Counted from the stretch's first letter, positions 42,066 to 50,867 are shown. The stretch is 64,000 bases of DNA from Streptomyces sp. NBC_00659 (GCF_036226925.1 NZ_CP109031.1:7006001-7070000); one strand, 5' to 3'. The notes: generated from the sequence alone by a model not told the origin. A program made the numbers and translations.

Positions 42066-43297
42066 CGGCGACCGCGCCAGGGGTTCTGGACCGGGAGAAG
42101 CTCTACGCCGCCCGGCTGCACGCGGCGCGGGCGCGGCCCTACCTCGCGACGGCGCTGTTCGCCCTGCACACCGTCGAGTCGCGGTGGGTGCCGACGATGG
42201 CCGTCGACCGGCACTGGCGGTGTTACGTCTCGCCCGGGTTCGTGGACCGCACCTCCGTGGAGGATCTGGCCGGTGTCTGGGTGCACGAGGTGTCGCACCT
42301 GCTGCGCGACCATCACGGCCGCAGCGAGCGGTTCGCCCGCGAAAACGGACTCACCGGCCCCGCGGAGCGGCTGCGGATGAACATCGCCGCCGACTGCGAG
42401 ATCAACGACGACGCGTTCGGTACAGGGCTCGTGCGGCCCGAGGGCGCCGTCATGCCGCAGCTCCTGGACCTGCCGCCGGGCGAGCTCATGGAGGACTATC
42501 TGCGCCAGTTCCGGCTCGGGCCGCGCACGGAGGCCATGGCCTGGCTGGACTGCGGCAGTGGCGCCGACGGACGCGAGCGGGAGTGGGACCTCGGACCGGA
42601 CGGCGCGCACGGCCTCAGCGCGCAGGAACGCGACGCCGTCCGTTTCCGGGTCGCGCAGGGCATCAAGGCCCGCCCCGGGAGGAGCCCGGCAGGATGGGAA
42701 CGGTGGGCCGAGGACGCCTTCCATCCGCCGCAGCCGTGGCGGGAGTTGCTGGGGGCCGCGGTCCGCTCCGCGGCCTCGGGGCCCGGCGCGGGGGAGGACT
42801 ACACCTACGGCCGGCCGTCGCGGCGCTCGGCCTCCGTACCCGGTGTCGTCCTGCCGAGCCTGCGCCGCCGGCCGCCGAGGGTCTCGGTGGTCATCGACAC
42901 CTCCGGGTCGGTCAGCGACGCGGAACTGGGCAGCGCCCTTCTGGAGGTCTCCGCGATCGCCCGTGCCGTGGGCGGCCGCCGCGACCTGGTCACCGTGGTC
43001 TCGTGCGACGCTGCGGCCGGGGTCGCGCAACCCCTGTGCCGGGCCGAGGGCATTCCGCTGCTGGGCGGCGGCGGTACGGATCTGCGCTCGGGATTCACCG
43101 TGGCACTCAGGGCACGGCCATGCCCCGACGTCGTGGTGGTCCTGACCGACGGACAGACTCCCTGGCCGGAATCGCGGCCCCCGTGCCGGACGGTCGTGGG
43201 CCTTTTTCCGCGCGGGGACGGCTCCTGGGACGAGGACGATCCCGACTACGTACCGGACGAGCCGCCGGCCTGGGCCCGCGTGGTCGAGATCGGCTAG
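42062..43297 (+). CDS. DUF2201-type protein: HExxH putative metallopeptidase plus VWA domain
   Basis: A 411-residue fusion. The N-terminal half has WVHEVSHLLRDHH (HExxH near residue 76) and NIAADCEINDDAF about 30 residues later, as in zincin-like DUF2201 domains. The C-terminal half is a VWA domain with the MIDAS motif DTSGSVS (about 280-286), a downstream TDL near 340 and VVVLTDG near 360. ATG 42062 overlaps the MoxR stop. MoxR-VWA pairs such as RavA-ViaA and NorQ-NorD work as ATP-driven chaperones; the extra peptidase-like domain suggests cleavage or metal binding. Confidence 0.92.
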   Translation: MTATAPGVLDREKLYAARLHAARARPYLATALFALHTVESRWVPTMAVDRHWRCYVSPGFVDRTSVEDLAGVWVHEVSHLLRDHHGRSERFARENGLTGPAERLRMNIAADCEINDDAFGTGLVRPEGAVMPQLLDLPPGELMEDYLRQFRLGPRTEAMAWLDCGSGADGREREWDLGPDGAHGLSAQERDAVRFRVAQGIKARPGRSPAGWERWAEDAFHPPQPWRELLGAAVRSAASGPGAGEDYTYGRPSRRSASVPGVVLPSLRRRPPRVSVVIDTSGSVSDAELGSALLEVSAIARAVGGRRDLVTVVSCDAAAGVAQPLCRAEGIPLLGGGGTDLRSGFTVALRARPCPDVVVVLTDGQTPWPESRPPCRTVVGLFPRGDGSWDEDDPDYVPDEPPAWARVVEIG

Positions 43298-43461
43298 GAC
43301 CTGTCCGGTCGAGCAGGGTGGAGGATGCCGACGGCAGCTGGTGGGCCCGGCACTGACGGCGACCGGTGGGCGCCGGTGCCGAGGCCGCCTGGTGGCCGCC
43401 CCGTGTCCTCGCCCCGACCGGCCGGACAGGGCCCAGGGAGAATGCTTCTGACGCTTCCTCA

Positions 43462-43508
43462 GACACCCGGACACCCGGACACCCGGACACCCGGACACCC
43501 GGACACTC
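43462..43508 (+). repeat. GACACCCG octamer repeat, five perfect copies
   Basis: Five contiguous GACACCCG units (43462-43501) and one degenerate unit reach the stop codon of the convergent dehydrogenase gene at 43507. The preceding 165 bp show nothing else. Confidence 0.9.
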
Positions 43509-44352
43509 AGACGCTGTACCCCCCGTCCACCCCCAGCGCCTGTCCGGTGATGAAGCCCGCGCGGTCCGAGGCCAGGAACGCGACGGCCTCGGCGACGTCC
43601 CGGGCGGTGCCGAAGCGGCGCAGCGGGGTGTTGCGGCGTGCGATCTCCAGTGCCGTGTCGTCGAGTTCGCCGGAACCGATGAGACGGGCCGCGTTGCCGT
43701 CGGTCAGCATGCCGGGTCCGACGCAGTTCACCCGGACGCCGTAGCGCCCTTCCTCGGCGGCCAGGGCGCGGGCGACCGCCTCGACCGCTCCTTTCGGCCC
43801 CGAGGAGAGTCCGTCGCGCACCGGGAACCGGCGCGTGGCCACCGTGGTGACGGCGACGACGCTGCCCCGGCTCTCCCTGAGCAGGGGCAGCGCGGGATGC
43901 ACCAGGTTGAAGAACGCGCCCGCGTCCGCGTCGAGTTGGGTGCGGAACTCGCTCGGGGTGACCCTGCTCAGATGCACCATCGGCACATGCGGGCCCGCCG
44001 CGTGGACGAGGGTGTGCAGTCCGCCGAGCTCCGCGGCCGTCTCGGAGACCGCGGCGGCGACTGCCCGCTCCTCGCCCAAGTCGAGTCGCAGAGCTCGTAC
44101 TCGGCGGTCCGGCTCCGCGAACTCCCGCGCGATCTCCGTGGCGAGCGCGTCGGCGGCGGTCCGGCTGGAGCGATACGTGAACACCACGTCACTGCCTCGC
44201 TCGGCGAGGATCCGCACGACCTCCGCGCCGATGCCTCCGGTGCCGCCCGTGACGAACGCGACGCCTTTCCGGTGCGAGAAGTCAGCGCGCTGTGAGCGAT
44301 CCGCCCGGTGTGAGCGATCCGCGCGGTGCGAGGGGTCCGACGGTTCCGACAT
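43507..44352 (-). CDS. Short-chain dehydrogenase/reductase
   Basis: A 281-residue classical SDR with cofactor motif TGGTGGIGAE (about 36-45), HAAGPHV in place of NNAG, and a catalytic region that is unusual: the expected YxxxK is replaced by GLSSGPKGAVEA, with Lys but no Tyr. It therefore resembles FabI/FabL-like or degenerate SDRs. C-terminal FITGQALGVDGGYSV is typical. The N-terminus carries repeats of HRADRS encoded by a 15-bp DNA repeat (about 44290-44336). ATG 44352 is preferred; GTG 44361 is possible. Confidence 0.85.
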   Translation of the reverse strand: MSEPSDPSHRADRSHRADRSQRADFSHRKGVAFVTGGTGGIGAEVVRILAERGSDVVFTYRSSRTAADALATEIAREFAEPDRRVRALRLDLGEERAVAAAVSETAAELGGLHTLVHAAGPHVPMVHLSRVTPSEFRTQLDADAGAFFNLVHPALPLLRESRGSVVAVTTVATRRFPVRDGLSSGPKGAVEAVARALAAEEGRYGVRVNCVGPGMLTDGNAARLIGSGELDDTALEIARRNTPLRRFGTARDVAEAVAFLASDRAGFITGQALGVDGGYSV

Positions 44353-44470
44353 GGGTGTCACCGTCCCAGGGAAGGCGGGGGACGGGTCATTTCAGCACGC
44401 CCGCGTCGTCGGCACCAGAAGGCGGACGGGGCGAGGGAGAGAAGGAGAGGGAGAGAATCGGACGGAGTGC

Positions 44471-46213
44471 TCAGGGGCGGGTCGCCGGCAGGTGGAGGTC
44501 CGTGCTCGACAGGGTCATCGGCGCTGCCGAGACGGCTCGCAGACGTACGCGTACGCCGGCTCGCGGAAGCGTGAACGTCCCGTCGGGCGGCCGGAGTTCA
44601 TAGCGTCCGAAGGCATGGCCGGCCAGGGTGGAGGGACCGGAGGTCACCGACCAGTAGCGGCTCATGCCCTGGCCCGTGGTCAGCGTGAAATGCGGACTCA
44701 GCGCCGCAGCACCGAGGTTGGTGACGCCGACCGTGAGTCCGGTCAGGGTATGCGCGGCGCGGCGCGTCTCGGTGACCCGCATGCGCAGCGGCGGTGACCC
44801 GGTGGCCGCCAGGCTCACCGCCGCCGCCGAAGGGGCCAGCAGCAGGGCGACCGCGGCCACCCGGGCCCCGCGCCGGTGCGGACCGCGCAGGAAGGCGGGG
44901 CGGGGCTGCCACGCGGTCCGGAAGGACTGCCAGGGCGCGGTGATCGCGGCGGCCACCCACAACGGCGTCATCAGCAGGTAGTAGCCGTCCTGCGAACGGG
45001 TGGCCGCGTAGAACGCGCACCAGGGCAGCACCGTCGCCGCCGGCCCCAGCCGCCGTACGAACAGCACGAACAGCACCAGCAGACCCGCCGCCAGCAGCAG
45101 GCTCGCGTGCGCGTACCAGGCGAGGCGGTCGCTGCCGTCGGTGAGGTACAGCGAGATGCCGACCAGGCCCTGTCCGTGGATGTCCGCGTCCTGGGTGAGG
45201 GGCAGAGCGATCCCGGAGAGCCAGGCGCGCGGCTCGCTGACGATGAAATACGAGTTGATCAGCAGCCAGGTGATGGCGGCGGTGCCGGTGATCCGGCCCA
45301 CCGCGATCGCGGCCGCCCGTGCGCCCAGGTCGCCGCGGCGCAGCGCGTACACCCCGGCCAGCAGGAACGGCGTGAGGAACCAGGGGAGTTGCTGCGCCGC
45401 GCAGGCCGCCCCGAGGCAGGCCGCCCGCGCGAGGTCGCCGCGTCCGCCGCCGCCCATCCGGGTCCAGCCCACCACCACCGGGATGAGCAGCGCGCAGGCG
45501 AGGATCGCCGGGTAGCCGAGCCGCGCGTACGTCGGCAGCAGACCGAAACCGAGACAGGTCACGGTCGCGGCGGACCGCCACGGCACCGGCAGCATCCGCC
45601 ACATGACGACCGCGCCCGCGATCACGGCCCCGGTGCCGACCAGCGTGGCGGCGGCCGAACCGTGGCCCACCCACAGCAACGGCGCGGTGAGCATCGGCGC
45701 GAGCGGCGGATAGCCGTACGTGAAGTCGTAACCGCCGTTCATCGTCGCGGTGAGGGCGACGCCGTGGCCGAAGAGCCAGGGCCAGGGGCGGCCGTACACC
45801 TGGTGGCCGGCGAGGAACTCGTGGGCGGCCCGGGCGGTGAGGACCGACTCGTCGCTGCCCCGGTGGTTCATGACCAGCCCGCACACGACGAGTGTCACCG
45901 CGGTCACCAGGACGACGAGGTCGAGCCGCGCCAGCGAGCGGCCCCGGCGCACGACGAGGGCCAGAACGCCCGTCGCCAGGATCGAGGCGTAGCAGAGCGA
46001 GACGATCGAGGCCACGAGGAGCCGGTGGCTCGCGGCCTGCGCCCACAGCGGGCGCGTGCCGATGAACAGGCTGATGTCGGCCAGGAGGGTCAGGACGCGG
46101 TGCCACTGCGCCGGCGCCTCGTCCGGGTTCCGTCGCGCGACCGCCTCGCCGGGCGAGACCTTCGAGGGGGCCTGCCGGCGGACGGGCGCCGGCGTGATTT
46201 CTGCCGAGTACAC
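44471..46213 (-). CDS. Polytopic membrane protein, possible GT87/ArnT-like glycosyltransferase
   Basis: A 580-residue protein with about eleven to twelve transmembrane helices (residues 40-455) and a beta-rich external C-terminal domain (about 465-580). The first external loop contains NHRGSDESVLTARAAHEF and the next YDFTYGYPPLAPM, the layout of polyprenol-phosphate-sugar glycosyltransferases of clan GT-C. Catalytic assignment is tentative. GTG 46213 lacks an SD; TAGCTT 8 nt before it could be a -10, implying a leaderless transcript. Confidence 0.72.
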   Translation of the reverse strand: MYSAEITPAPVRRQAPSKVSPGEAVARRNPDEAPAQWHRVLTLLADISLFIGTRPLWAQAASHRLLVASIVSLCYASILATGVLALVVRRGRSLARLDLVVLVTAVTLVVCGLVMNHRGSDESVLTARAAHEFLAGHQVYGRPWPWLFGHGVALTATMNGGYDFTYGYPPLAPMLTAPLLWVGHGSAAATLVGTGAVIAGAVVMWRMLPVPWRSAATVTCLGFGLLPTYARLGYPAILACALLIPVVVGWTRMGGGGRGDLARAACLGAACAAQQLPWFLTPFLLAGVYALRRGDLGARAAAIAVGRITGTAAITWLLINSYFIVSEPRAWLSGIALPLTQDADIHGQGLVGISLYLTDGSDRLAWYAHASLLLAAGLLVLFVLFVRRLGPAATVLPWCAFYAATRSQDGYYLLMTPLWVAAAITAPWQSFRTAWQPRPAFLRGPHRRGARVAAVALLLAPSAAAVSLAATGSPPLRMRVTETRRAAHTLTGLTVGVTNLGAAALSPHFTLTTGQGMSRYWSVTSGPSTLAGHAFGRYELRPPDGTFTLPRAGVRVRLRAVSAAPMTLSSTDLHLPATRP

Positions 46214-46301
46214 GACGCCATAAGCTAGTTGTCGCAGGTGAGCGAGGTGCGACGGGGCGTGAAGAGTCCGGTGTGAGCCCAGTAAGAGCCGGCCGGGCGC
46301 G

Positions 46302-46721
46302 TCAGGCGTTGGCCAGGGACACCTCGGTGGACTTGATGAGCGCGACGACCTCGGAGCCGGCCACGAGGCCCAGGTCGGAGACCGCGTCCCCGGTGATCGC
46401 CGAGGTCAGCTCGCCGCCCGCGACCTGGACCTTGACGCGGGCCATGGCGCCGCCGGAGGCGACGTCGGTGACCGTGCCCGGCAGTTGGTTGCGGATGCTC
46501 AGCCCGTCCACCGGGCCGGTCGCGAGGGAGACCTCGGTGGACTTGATCAGGGCCCGCACGGCGGAGCCCGGCGCCAGGCCGAGTTCCCGTACGGCCTCCA
46601 GGGTGACGGCCGCGGTGATCTCCTGTCCGGCGTCGAGCCGGACCTTCACCGTCGCCATCACCTCACCGGGGGTGACGGATGTGACGGTGCCGGGGAGTTG
46701 ATTGCGGATGCTCAGGCTCAT
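46302..46721 (-). CDS. Double Mop (TOBE) molybdate-binding protein
   Basis: A 139-residue protein made of two tandem Mop domains, each starting LSIRNQLPGTVT and ending ALIKSTEVSLA (about 2-67 and 73-138), like the di-Mop/ModG molybdate or tungstate storage proteins. The internal similarity shows an in-gene duplication. It should be cytoplasmic and bind molybdate at subunit interfaces. No modABC genes are next to it. An AT-richer patch at 46762-46782 upstream may hold the promoter. Confidence 0.9.
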   Translation of the reverse strand: MSLSIRNQLPGTVTSVTPGEVMATVKVRLDAGQEITAAVTLEAVRELGLAPGSAVRALIKSTEVSLATGPVDGLSIRNQLPGTVTDVASGGAMARVKVQVAGGELTSAITGDAVSDLGLVAGSEVVALIKSTEVSLANA

Positions 46722-46896
46722 GGGGAGGCCTCACTTGCTGAGATGCGTGATGGATACGGGCTTATATGCGTAGTTTGCCGCACGCGTCGGCTCCCGGTCC
46801 GGGGCGCGGATCGTGTCGCTGTTGGGCCGAACGGGTGACCATGCGTAAGAATTGCCCGGTGCAGACAACGAGTGCGAGCCAGGGCGGGGTGGATCG

Positions 46897-47286
46897 ATGA
46901 GCGGCCACGACGTCACCGATGAACAGTGGGAAGGGCTCGCCCAGGTCGTTCCGTTGCGCGGCCGCGACGCCTGGCCGTCCGCGGTGCGGCACCGGTCGAT
47001 CCCCGAGGCCGAGACCGAGACGCGGCGCCGCTTCGTGGTCCTGCGGGTGAACGTCTTCGCGGACGCCCGCGATGTCGCCGAGACGCTCATGTCCGGCGTC
47101 CCGGTGCTCCTCGACCTGACCAGCGCGGAGACCGAGGTCGCCAAGCGGGTCCTGGACTTCAGTACGGGCGTGGTCTTCGGCCTGGCCAGCGGCATGCACC
47201 GGGTCGACCGGAACGTGTTCCTGCTGACGCCCCCGGGAACCGAGGTGCGGGGTCTGATGGAGGGGGTCGGCGTTCCGGGTCTCTGA
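46897..47286 (+). CDS. SepF-family protein (solitary paralogue)
   Basis: A 129-residue protein whose residues about 48-120 form the SepF core (VLRVNVFADARDVAETLMSG, LLDLTSAETEVAKRVLDFST, FGLASGMHRVDRNVFLLTPP). Canonical SepF links FtsZ to the membrane through an amphipathic N-terminal helix. Here the N-terminus is short, acidic and lacks an evident membrane-binding helix. It is also outside a dcw cluster, so it is probably one of the extra SepF paralogues of streptomycetes. ATG 46897 follows GGGGTGGA. Confidence 0.85.
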   Translation: MSGHDVTDEQWEGLAQVVPLRGRDAWPSAVRHRSIPEAETETRRRFVVLRVNVFADARDVAETLMSGVPVLLDLTSAETEVAKRVLDFSTGVVFGLASGMHRVDRNVFLLTPPGTEVRGLMEGVGVPGL

Positions 47287-47449
47287 CGGCCCACGGCCTC
47301 GCGGGCGTCGTCCGGTCACGGGTCCGACGGGCATGCCGGGCGGTCGGTCGAGGGGGCCCGGCTGCGCGAGCGGGGGTTTCGTCCCCCGATCGTAGGAAGG
47401 TCCCCCGGGCGTAACGGTTCGCCTCCGCGCGGCGGCCTACCGTCCGCAT

Positions 47450-48607
47450 ATGACTCTGTCCTCGCCGGAAGCCCCCACGGCGGTGGAGCCGCGCCCGGTC
47501 CGTCCCGGCGTCACCGAGCTGCGGCTCGCCGCCTTCGCCGCCCACCGCCGCGTCCGGTTCCCGCTCGGACCGCTCACCCTTGTCGCCGGCCCCAGCGGCA
47601 GCGGCAAGACGGCCGCCCTCAGGGCCTACGAGGCGCTGGCGCGGCTCGGCGCCGGTGCCGGGCTCCCCGAGGTGTTCCCGGACCCGGTCGCCTGTGTGCC
47701 CGAGCGGTCCCGGCCCGATGCCCAGCACCGCCGGGGCTTCCGTATCGGCTGCACGGTCGACGGACCCGAAGGCCCGGTCCGGCTCGACGTCGCCGTTCAG
47801 GCCGAGCCCCAACTGCGCATCGTGGGCGAGCGGTTGTCGGCGGGCGGGCGGACCCTGCTGGAGACGGCGCTGCGCGACCCGGGCCGCCCGTTCGTCCAGG
47901 CGGCCTGGCACACCGGTGGATCCGTGTCGGTGACCCGGGTCCCGCTCCCCGACGACCGTCTCGGCACCGCGCTGCTGCCTCTGCGGGTCGCGGGCCGTAC
48001 CGCCGGGGAGCGCCACGTCCTGGCCGCGGCCGAGCAGGTGGTGCTCGCACTGCGGTCCGTCTACGTCTGTGATCCGGACCCGGACTCCATGCGGGCCCCC
48101 GTTCCGCTCGGCTCGGGGCGGCTGCTGCGCGGCTGCGGCAACCTCGCCGAGGTGCTGTGGCGCACAAGGTCGGAGTGCGTTCACCGCTACGCCCACCTGG
48201 TCGCGGCGGTACGCGCCGGATGCGCCGGACCGGTCACGGACGTCCTGGCCGAGGTGCTCGGCGACGGCACCGTGCGGGCGCTCCTCGACCGTGGCGACGG
48301 CGTCCGTACGCCGTTGGGGCTGCTCGGGGACGGCGAGTTGAGGTATCTCGCGCTCGCCCTCGTGCTGCTCACCGGGCCCGGAGTCCTGGAGGTCGACCCG
48401 GCGGGCGAGGTGCCGGCCGCCTTCCAGTCGCTGACGGTTCTGGCCGACGGCCTCGGCCGTGGACTGGACGCCCGGCAGGCCGGGGAACTGGTGCGGCTGG
48501 CGGCGCGGATGTGCGAACGGGGACACATCCGGCTGCTGGGCACGGTGAGCGACAGGACTCACGCGCTCGGAACGGCCGGGGTCACGGTGGTGGATCTGAC
48601 GGCGTGA
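47450..48607 (+). CDS. RecF/AAA-type ATP-binding protein
   Basis: A 385-residue putative ATPase. Walker A GPSGSGKTA lies at about 47-55. Toward the end, LLGDGELRYLALALVLLTG followed by VLEVD (about 287-315) looks like an ABC-signature plus a Walker B variant in which the usual Asp-Glu is not clear. It is reminiscent of small SMC/RecF-like ATPases that associate with defence or repair effectors, but no effector is fused. Its 3' end starts a seven-unit DNA repeat, and a MazG-like gene follows. Confidence 0.75.
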   Translation: MTLSSPEAPTAVEPRPVRPGVTELRLAAFAAHRRVRFPLGPLTLVAGPSGSGKTAALRAYEALARLGAGAGLPEVFPDPVACVPERSRPDAQHRRGFRIGCTVDGPEGPVRLDVAVQAEPQLRIVGERLSAGGRTLLETALRDPGRPFVQAAWHTGGSVSVTRVPLPDDRLGTALLPLRVAGRTAGERHVLAAAEQVVLALRSVYVCDPDPDSMRAPVPLGSGRLLRGCGNLAEVLWRTRSECVHRYAHLVAAVRAGCAGPVTDVLAEVLGDGTVRALLDRGDGVRTPLGLLGDGELRYLALALVLLTGPGVLEVDPAGEVPAAFQSLTVLADGLGRGLDARQAGELVRLAARMCERGHIRLLGTVSDRTHALGTAGVTVVDLTA

Positions 48608-48830
48608 GGGAAGCGGGCGCGGTGGTGGGTTTGACGGCGTGCGGGAAGGGGGCGGTGATGGACCTGACGTCGTGAGGGAGGCGAGGCGCGGTGGTGGATC
48701 CGGCGGCGTGAGGGAAGCGGGTCACGGTGGTGGGTCTGCCGTCTTGAGGGAAGGGGGGACGGTGCTGGACCTGACGCTCCTCGGCGGCCCGGGGCGGAGT
48801 GGTAGACCTGACGCCGTGAGTGAACTGGAC
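48585..48830 (+). repeat. About seven tandem copies of a ~35-bp gene-end unit
   Basis: The sequence encoding VVDLTA-stop at the end of the ATPase gene (CGGTGGTGGATCTGACGGCG, then a GTGAGGGAAGCGGG part) recurs at about 48620, 48653, 48689, 48725, 48760 and 48797, with periods of 33-37 bp. The last unit overlaps the start of the MazG-like gene. Confidence 0.85.
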
Positions 48831-49148
48831 GTAGCGACGCTGCAGCGCAGACTGGCCGAGTTCGCGGCCGCGCGGAACTGGCAGCCGTACCACACCCCCA
48901 AGAACCTGGTCGCCGCCCTGAGCGTGGAGGCGTCCGAACTCCTCGAGATCTTCCAGTGGTTGACACCTGAGGAGTCGGCCGGCGTGATGCAGGACGCGGA
49001 CACCGCGCACCGCGTCACCGACGAGGTCGCGGACGTCCTCGCGTATCTGCTCCAGGTCTGCGAGGTGCTGGGCATCGACCCGCTCGCGGCCCTCGACGCG
49101 AAGATCGACCGGAACGAGCGCCGGTTCCCGGTGCCGGAGAATCCCTGA
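48816..49148 (+). CDS. MazG-like nucleotide pyrophosphohydrolase
   Basis: A 110-residue all-alpha NTP pyrophosphatase of the MazG-like/RS21-C6 type. EASELLEIFQWL (about 44-55) and DEVADVLAYLLQ (about 69-80) provide the Mg2+-binding acidic residues. It should hydrolyse (d)NTPs, possibly modified ones such as dCTP analogues, to monophosphates. GTG 48816 has no ribosome site; TAGACC 7 nt upstream suggests a leaderless message arising from the last DNA repeat unit. Confidence 0.9.
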   Translation: MSELDVATLQRRLAEFAAARNWQPYHTPKNLVAALSVEASELLEIFQWLTPEESAGVMQDADTAHRVTDEVADVLAYLLQVCEVLGIDPLAALDAKIDRNERRFPVPENP

Positions 49149-49270
49149 CCGGCCGGCCGTCACCTGCCGCGCGAAACGGAATCCGGCACTCTCTGTAGTC
49201 TTCGTATCCTTCCGATGCGATTCCGTGTCCACAGATTTCGGTCTTCCTCTGGCTTTTCGTCTCAAGGGAC

Positions 49271-49288
49271 TTCACTCTGGGTAGTGAA
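49271..49288. promoter_or_regulatory. Inverted repeat TTCACT-N6-AGTGAA
   Basis: A perfect 6-bp inverted repeat 54 bp upstream of the DUF6099 gene, placed like an operator or part of a promoter. Regulator unknown. Confidence 0.35.
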
Positions 49289-49341
49289 CAAGGGAGTTCG
49301 AGTTGACGTGCGAGAGCGCGTCGGACAGACGGGGGCAGCGC

Positions 49342-49821
49342 ATGGAAGCGGTGCGGCTCATCGCGGCGAACAGACGTGCCCTGGCGGAGAGCGGCGAGAC
49401 TCCGGAGGTCATGGCGGAGGCATGGCAGGCGCATTCCCTGGCACAGGCGATCGGCAGCCGCCTTGCCGTGTCCGGCCCCCCTGAACTCCGGGGCGAGGCC
49501 CTGGGGTTGACCGAGCTGGCGGGCCGTGGCTGCGGAGTGCTCGGCGACCACGCCCTCGGGGTCGGTGCCTTACGGGCCGCCCAGCTCACGGAGCTGGGCG
49601 ACGCACGCGAGGCCCTGCTCTGTCTCGGCGCGCTCCTCGCCGAGGTCGGCATATCCCTGGTCGGCATCGCCTGCGCGGCGGACGGCGAGGGAACGTACTG
49701 GCAGTGCATGGAGGCGATCGACGCGGCGGACGAGTCCCGGGACCGCGTCCTGGAAATGCTGAGACGCCTCGCGGTCCGGGACGAGAAACGTGTGGTGGAG
49801 CGGGATTCGGCCGCGGGGTAG
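49342..49821 (+). CDS. DUF6099 family protein
   Basis: A 159-residue mostly helical, soluble protein of a streptomycete-specific family, starting MEAVRLIAANRRALAESGE. It contains AWQAHSLAQAIGSRLA and a Gly/Ala-rich central helix pair. No catalytic residues are evident. ATG 49342 is preceded by GGGGGCAGCGC; a TTG at 49303 would add 13 residues and is less likely. Function unknown. Confidence 0.82.
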   Translation: MEAVRLIAANRRALAESGETPEVMAEAWQAHSLAQAIGSRLAVSGPPELRGEALGLTELAGRGCGVLGDHALGVGALRAAQLTELGDAREALLCLGALLAEVGISLVGIACAADGEGTYWQCMEAIDAADESRDRVLEMLRRLAVRDEKRVVERDSAAG

Positions 49822-49943
49822 GCGATCGGGAAGTCTGTGCCGCCGCCCTTCGGCGCGCGGTCCGGCGCCATCCTGTTCCTCTGCCGGACCGGCCCCGGTC
49901 ATGGCGGGTCACCCGACCGGAACCGCTCGCGGTACCCGGCCGG

Positions 49944-50867
49944 TCAGCCGAGCTGCGGTGCCACCGCGGAGGCGATCAGGTCCAGGTGGTCCAGGTCGGT
50001 GAGGTCCAGCATCTGGAGGTACATCCGCTGCGAACCGACCGCCTGATACCGGGCGATCCGTTCGACGACCTCCGCCGGGGAGCCCGCGAGCCCGTTGGCC
50101 TTCAGCTCGTCGACATCGCGGCCGATGGCGTCCGCCCGTCGCCTCACCTCGCTGTCGGTGCGGCCGACGCACACCACCAGGGCGTTGGAGTAGACGAGTT
50201 CGTCGGTCTTGCGCCCGGCCTGCCGCAGCGCCGCACGCACCCGCCCGAACTGCGCCTCCGAGTCGGACACCGAGGCAAAGGGGATATTGAACTCGTCGGC
50301 GAAGCGTGCCGCGAGCGCGGGGGTCCGCCTGGCGCCGTGGCCGCCGATCAGGACGGGCACCTTCGACTGCGCGGGCTTGGGCAGCGCGGGCGAGTCCTTG
50401 AGCTGGTAATACGTCCCGTCGAAGGTGAACCGCTCGCCGACCGGCGTGCCCCACAGCCCGGTGACGACGGCCAGTTGCTCCTCCAGTCGGCCGAACTTCT
50501 CCTTCGGGAACGGAATGCCGTACGCCGTGTGCTCGGCCTCGTACCAGCCGGCGCCCAGGCCGAGTTCGACACGGCCGCCCGACATCTGGTCGACCTGGGC
50601 GACCTGGATGGCGAGGACCCCGGGGAGGCGAAAGGTTCCGGCGGTCATCAACGTACCCAGGCGGATACGGCTCGTCTCGCGGGCGATGCCGGCCAGGGTG
50701 ATCCACGCGTCGGTGGGACCGGGGAGCCCGTCGGCGGATCCCATGTGCACATAGTGATCAGAGCGGAAGAAGGCTCCGTAATGGAGGTCTTCGGCGGCCT
50801 TGGCGACGCGGAGCAGCGTCTCGTAGGTCGCGCCTTGCTGCGGTTCTGTGAAGACTCGAAGATCCAT
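49944..50867 (-). CDS. LLM-class F420-dependent oxidoreductase
   Basis: A 307-residue luciferase-like protein starting MDLRVFTEPQQGATYETLLR, a signature of this F420 subfamily. ARFADEFNIPFASV and LGLGAGWYEAEHTAYGIPFP are characteristic TIM-barrel segments. Substrate unknown. It lies 168 bp downstream of the SDR on the same strand, probably under its own promoter. Confidence 0.9.
   Translation of the reverse strand: MDLRVFTEPQQGATYETLLRVAKAAEDLHYGAFFRSDHYVHMGSADGLPGPTDAWITLAGIARETSRIRLGTLMTAGTFRLPGVLAIQVAQVDQMSGGRVELGLGAGWYEAEHTAYGIPFPKEKFGRLEEQLAVVTGLWGTPVGERFTFDGTYYQLKDSPALPKPAQSKVPVLIGGHGARRTPALAARFADEFNIPFASVSDSEAQFGRVRAALRQAGRKTDELVYSNALVVCVGRTDSEVRRRADAIGRDVDELKANGLAGSPAEVVERIARYQAVGSQRMYLQMLDLTDLDHLDLIASAVAPQLG

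Noticed and set aside
43441..43508. The GACACCCG array as a possible CRISPR
   Set aside because: Units are 8 bp with no spacers.
46762..46782. AT-rich patch upstream of the Mop gene as a ModE site
   Set aside because: It lacks the inverted TATA halves of the known ModE operator; kept only as a possible promoter.
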